Shown in pieces: positions 61,538-64,000 of a stretch of 64,000 bases of DNA. Source of the stretch: HGM04593 sp045634305. Lineage in GTDB: Bacteria; Bacteroidota; Bacteroidia; Bacteroidales; Bacteroidaceae. The stretch lies in the NCBI GenBank assembly GCA_045634305.1, contig JAZQZZ010000048.1:62001-126000 (forward strand), written 5' to 3'. Below the pieces are notes generated by a model. The model was given only the letters and a program-made list of their open reading frames with translations, was not told where the DNA came from and made no database searches. Numbering within the stretch: the first letter of the stretch is position 1; each line of letters starts with the position of its first letter. A program made the position numbers and the translations under genes.

Positions 61538-62233
61538 ATGAAAAGATATCTTATTGTCGTTGCCGGCGGTAAGGGATTGCGTATGGGCGGTGAGATGCCA
61601 AAGCAGTTCCAGCTTCTTGGCGGCAAACCGTTGGTCATGGTAACCCTTGAGCATTTGAATGCCATTGACCCGGCCATGCAACTTATCCTGGTGCTCCCCG
61701 AACAACATATAGAATTGTGGAAACAGCTGTGCAAGGAGCATTCGTTTGCTGTGCCATTGATTCTTGCCCAAGGCGGTTCAACACGTTTCCACTCTGTGCA
61801 GAACGGCTTGGCGCAGGTTGATGATATTGAAGACGCACTTGTGGGAGTACACGATGGTGTGCGCCCGTTTGTGTCGCCTAAAGTACTCGATGAGTGTTTT
61901 TCGCGTGCGTGGGTCGATGGTGCAGCCATTCCTATGATTGATTTGCAGGACAGCCTGCGTCATATTGTAGGCTATGATGCTACCGAGGTGGTTCCTCGCG
62001 ACAGGTACCGTCTGGTACAGACACCGCAGGTGTTCAAGCTCTCATTGTTGCGTCGTGCCTATGAGCAACGCTTTGTTGAGACCTTTACCGATGACGCGTC
62101 TGTAGTAGAGGCTCTTGGCGAGAAGGTCTCTGGTGTCGAGGGTAACCGCGAGAACATAAAGATTACTACACCGTTTGACATGCTCGTTGCCAAGACATTG
62201 ATCGAATGCTGGACATCACAACAAGGGATATAA
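61538..62233 (+). CDS. ispD: 2-C-methyl-D-erythritol 4-phosphate cytidylyltransferase
   Basis: A 231-residue cytidylyltransferase of the non-mevalonate isoprenoid pathway. It has VAGGKGLRMGGEMPKQFQLL at the start, with the CTP-binding Gly/Arg/Lys. VHDGVRPFVS, PRDRYRLVQTPQVFKL and FTDDASVVEAL are further family motifs. Its end overlaps the start of recG by 28 bases. Confidence 0.95.
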   Translation: MKRYLIVVAGGKGLRMGGEMPKQFQLLGGKPLVMVTLEHLNAIDPAMQLILVLPEQHIELWKQLCKEHSFAVPLILAQGGSTRFHSVQNGLAQVDDIEDALVGVHDGVRPFVSPKVLDECFSRAWVDGAAIPMIDLQDSLRHIVGYDATEVVPRDRYRLVQTPQVFKLSLLRRAYEQRFVETFTDDASVVEALGEKVSGVEGNRENIKITTPFDMLVAKTLIECWTSQQGI

Positions 62234-64000
62234 AATTTCTGCCTGGTGTGGGCGAGCAACGCGCCACGCTGCTCAACAGGGAACTGGGTATCCGTTCCTT
62301 GTATGACTTGTTGTACTATTTTCCTTATAAATATATCGACCGTAGTCGTGTATTCAAGGTGAGTGAGCTTGGCGGTCAGTTGCAGCATGTGCAGTTGCTG
62401 GGCGAAATCCGCTCATTTGAAGAGGTTGGCGAGGGCGCTTCACGTCGCCTTGTGGGGCATTTTACAGATGGAACCGCGTTTGTTGACCTTGTGTGGTTCC
62501 GTGGCATAAAATTCGTAAAGAATAGGTTGAAACTGAACACAAGGTACGTTGTCTTTGGAAAACCGTCCATGTTCAACGGCAGGGTGAACATTGCCCATCC
62601 CGATGTTGATGACGCTTCGTTGTTGAAGCTGGATACAATGGGGCTGCAGCCCTATTACAATACCACCGAGAAAATGAAGCGTAGTGGCCTGAATTCCAAC
62701 GCTATGCTAAAACTTGTGCAGAATCTGATGGCTCTGCTTTCTGTACCGATACCAGAAACCCTCTCGGCCGACATAATACAGAAAAACGGGCTTATGTCGC
62801 TCGATGATGCCTTGCGTATTGTACACTTCCCACGCAATCCGAAAGAGCTGCAGCTTGCGCAGTACAGGCTCAAGTTCGAGGAATTGTTCTACATTCAACT
62901 CAATATTCTGCATTATGCAAAGGAGCGTCAGATGCGCTATGTTGGTCATCGTTTTGCCAAGGTGGGCGATATGTTCAACCGTTTCTATAATGAGCAGTTG
63001 CCTTTTCAGTTGACTAATGCCCAAAAGAGGGTTATTAAGGAGATTCGTGCCGATGTGGGCAGCGAAAGGCAGATGAACCGTTTGTTGCAGGGTGACGTGG
63101 GCAGTGGAAAGACACTTGTGGCTCTCATGTCCATGCTTTTGGCTAAGGATAACGGGTATCAGGCTTGTATGCTTGCTCCTACTGAAATTCTTGCGGAGCA
63201 GCATTTTGCAACCTTGCGTCGCATGTTGGGTGCATTGCCGGTAAGGGTGGAACTGCTCACCGGCAGTACAAAGACAAAAGAGAGGACTCCACTGTTCGAG
63301 GCGCTTGAAAACGGCGAGGTTGATATTCTTGTCGGGACTCATGCAGTGCTTGAGGATAATGTCAACTTCTGCAATCTGGGTCTTGTGGTCATTGACGAGC
63401 AGCATCGTTTCGGAGTTGTGCAGCGTGCAAAAATGTGGGCAAAGAACAGTATTCCGCCCCATATCCTTGTGATGACAGCAACCCCAATCCCGCGTACGTT
63501 GGCAATGACGCTCTATGGTGACCTTGACGTTTCGGTCATTGACGAGTTGCCTCCGGGCCGCAAACCGATAACAACTTCACATATCTTCCGCAACCGCATT
63601 GACAGCCTTTATTCATTTATCCGTACTCAGATAAACGAAGGGCGTCAGGCCTACATCGTATATCCTCTCATCAATGAGAGCGAGAAACTTGATTTGAAGA
63701 ATCTTGAAGATGGTTACAAACAGTTGTGCAATGTGTTCTGCGACTATAAGTTGAGCAAACTGCACGGCAAAATGAAACCCAAAGAAAAGGACGAAGAGAT
63801 GCGACGCTTTGCATCGGGCGAGACGCAGATTCTTGTCTCGACAACTGTCATCGAGGTGGGAGTGGACGTGCCCAATGCTTCTGTTATGGTCATTGAGAAT
63901 GCAGAGCGCTTTGGCCTTTCGCAGCTTCATCAGCTGCGTGGCCGTGTGGGGCGTGGAGCTTCGCAGTCCTATTGTATTCTTGTTACTGATTACAAACTAT
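62206..64000 (+). CDS. recG: ATP-dependent DNA helicase RecG (partial, right edge)
   Basis: The first 598 codons are in the window; the usual protein is about 700 residues. ATG at 62206 gives MLDITTRDIKFLPGVGEQRA, the standard RecG start. The wedge/OB part covers about residues 55-150. Walker A is LLQGDVGSGKTLVALMSMLL near residue 300, then VVIDEQHRFGVVQR, TATPIPRTLAM and LHQLRGRVGRGASQS. RecG remodels stalled replication forks. The start lies 28 bases inside ispD in another frame. The gene continues beyond the window. Confidence 0.95.
   Translation, partial: MLDITTRDIKFLPGVGEQRATLLNRELGIRSLYDLLYYFPYKYIDRSRVFKVSELGGQLQHVQLLGEIRSFEEVGEGASRRLVGHFTDGTAFVDLVWFRGIKFVKNRLKLNTRYVVFGKPSMFNGRVNIAHPDVDDASLLKLDTMGLQPYYNTTEKMKRSGLNSNAMLKLVQNLMALLSVPIPETLSADIIQKNGLMSLDDALRIVHFPRNPKELQLAQYRLKFEELFYIQLNILHYAKERQMRYVGHRFAKVGDMFNRFYNEQLPFQLTNAQKRVIKEIRADVGSERQMNRLLQGDVGSGKTLVALMSMLLAKDNGYQACMLAPTEILAEQHFATLRRMLGALPVRVELLTGSTKTKERTPLFEALENGEVDILVGTHAVLEDNVNFCNLGLVVIDEQHRFGVVQRAKMWAKNSIPPHILVMTATPIPRTLAMTLYGDLDVSVIDELPPGRKPITTSHIFRNRIDSLYSFIRTQINEGRQAYIVYPLINESEKLDLKNLEDGYKQLCNVFCDYKLSKLHGKMKPKEKDEEMRRFASGETQILVSTTVIEVGVDVPNASVMVIENAERFGLSQLHQLRGRVGRGASQSYCILVTDYKL

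Overview
The window is 64 kb of a chromosome from the Bacteroidota, most likely order Bacteroidales (a Bacteroides- or Prevotella-like gut organism). The evidence is the gene content and order: coaBC with a PorD/DUF4835 domain, then recN; mraZ-rsmH-ftsL-ftsI-murE-mraY-murD-ftsW-murG-murC-ftsQ-ftsA-ftsZ without a ddl; DUF3127; and exbB-exbD-tonB behind pdxJ. Many start regions also carry the Bacteroidota promoter pattern, a -7 box TAnnTTTG with a TTTG or TTG box about 19-20 bases upstream. Genus cannot be fixed by eye. I saw no rRNA operon, CRISPR array, prophage, transposase or integrase. This is core chromosome with a few accessory genes.

Layout. 1-12 kb: a possible small RNA unit, a DUF3127 OB-like protein, dnaN, a DnaQ-type exonuclease, a CoaBC-PorD fusion, recN, rlmB, a TPR protein with a degenerate trypsin-like domain, a Sel1-repeat protein and tilS. 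12-17.9 kb: tRNA-Cys, a nitroreductase, a frameshifted membrane acyltransferase, gyrB, rpsT, tRNA-Glu, recO and yqeY. 18-33.5 kb: the complete division and cell-wall (dcw) cluster on the minus strand, read from mraZ toward ftsZ. 33.8-45.2 kb: an M28 peptidase, nhaA, a membrane-anchored TPR/HTH regulator divergent from two duplicated small lipoproteins, a secreted C1 aminopeptidase, an acyltransferase and mfd. 45.5-57.1 kb: a thioesterase, a small membrane protein, an acetyl-CoA hydrolase/transferase, an SPOUT methyltransferase, a lipid-type ABC exporter, a LOG-family protein, a PfkB kinase and a metal-type RND pump (adaptor plus permease). 57.2-64 kb: nadK, pdxJ, exbB-exbD-tonB, a DJ-1 protein, ispD and the first 598 codons of recG.

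Functions group clearly. Replication and repair: dnaN, the exonuclease, recN, recO, gyrB, mfd, recG. Peptidoglycan and division: the dcw cluster. RNA modification: rlmB, tilS, rsmH and a TrmH-type enzyme. Envelope energetics and export: ExbBD-TonB, the RND pump, the ABC exporter, NhaA and the PorD module.

No wholly new multi-gene system stands out. The points most worth a second look are: the in-frame CoaBC-PorD fusion with a signal peptide in mid-protein; two TGGGG MraZ boxes between the -33 and -7 boxes of the mraZ promoter; the SSB-like tail on the DUF3127 protein; the inactive-looking trypsin-like domain joined to TPRs; the membrane-bound TPR/HTH regulator beside duplicated BACON-like lipoproteins; a terminator overlapping the gyrB promoter; and a long inverted homopurine repeat near 48.4 kb.
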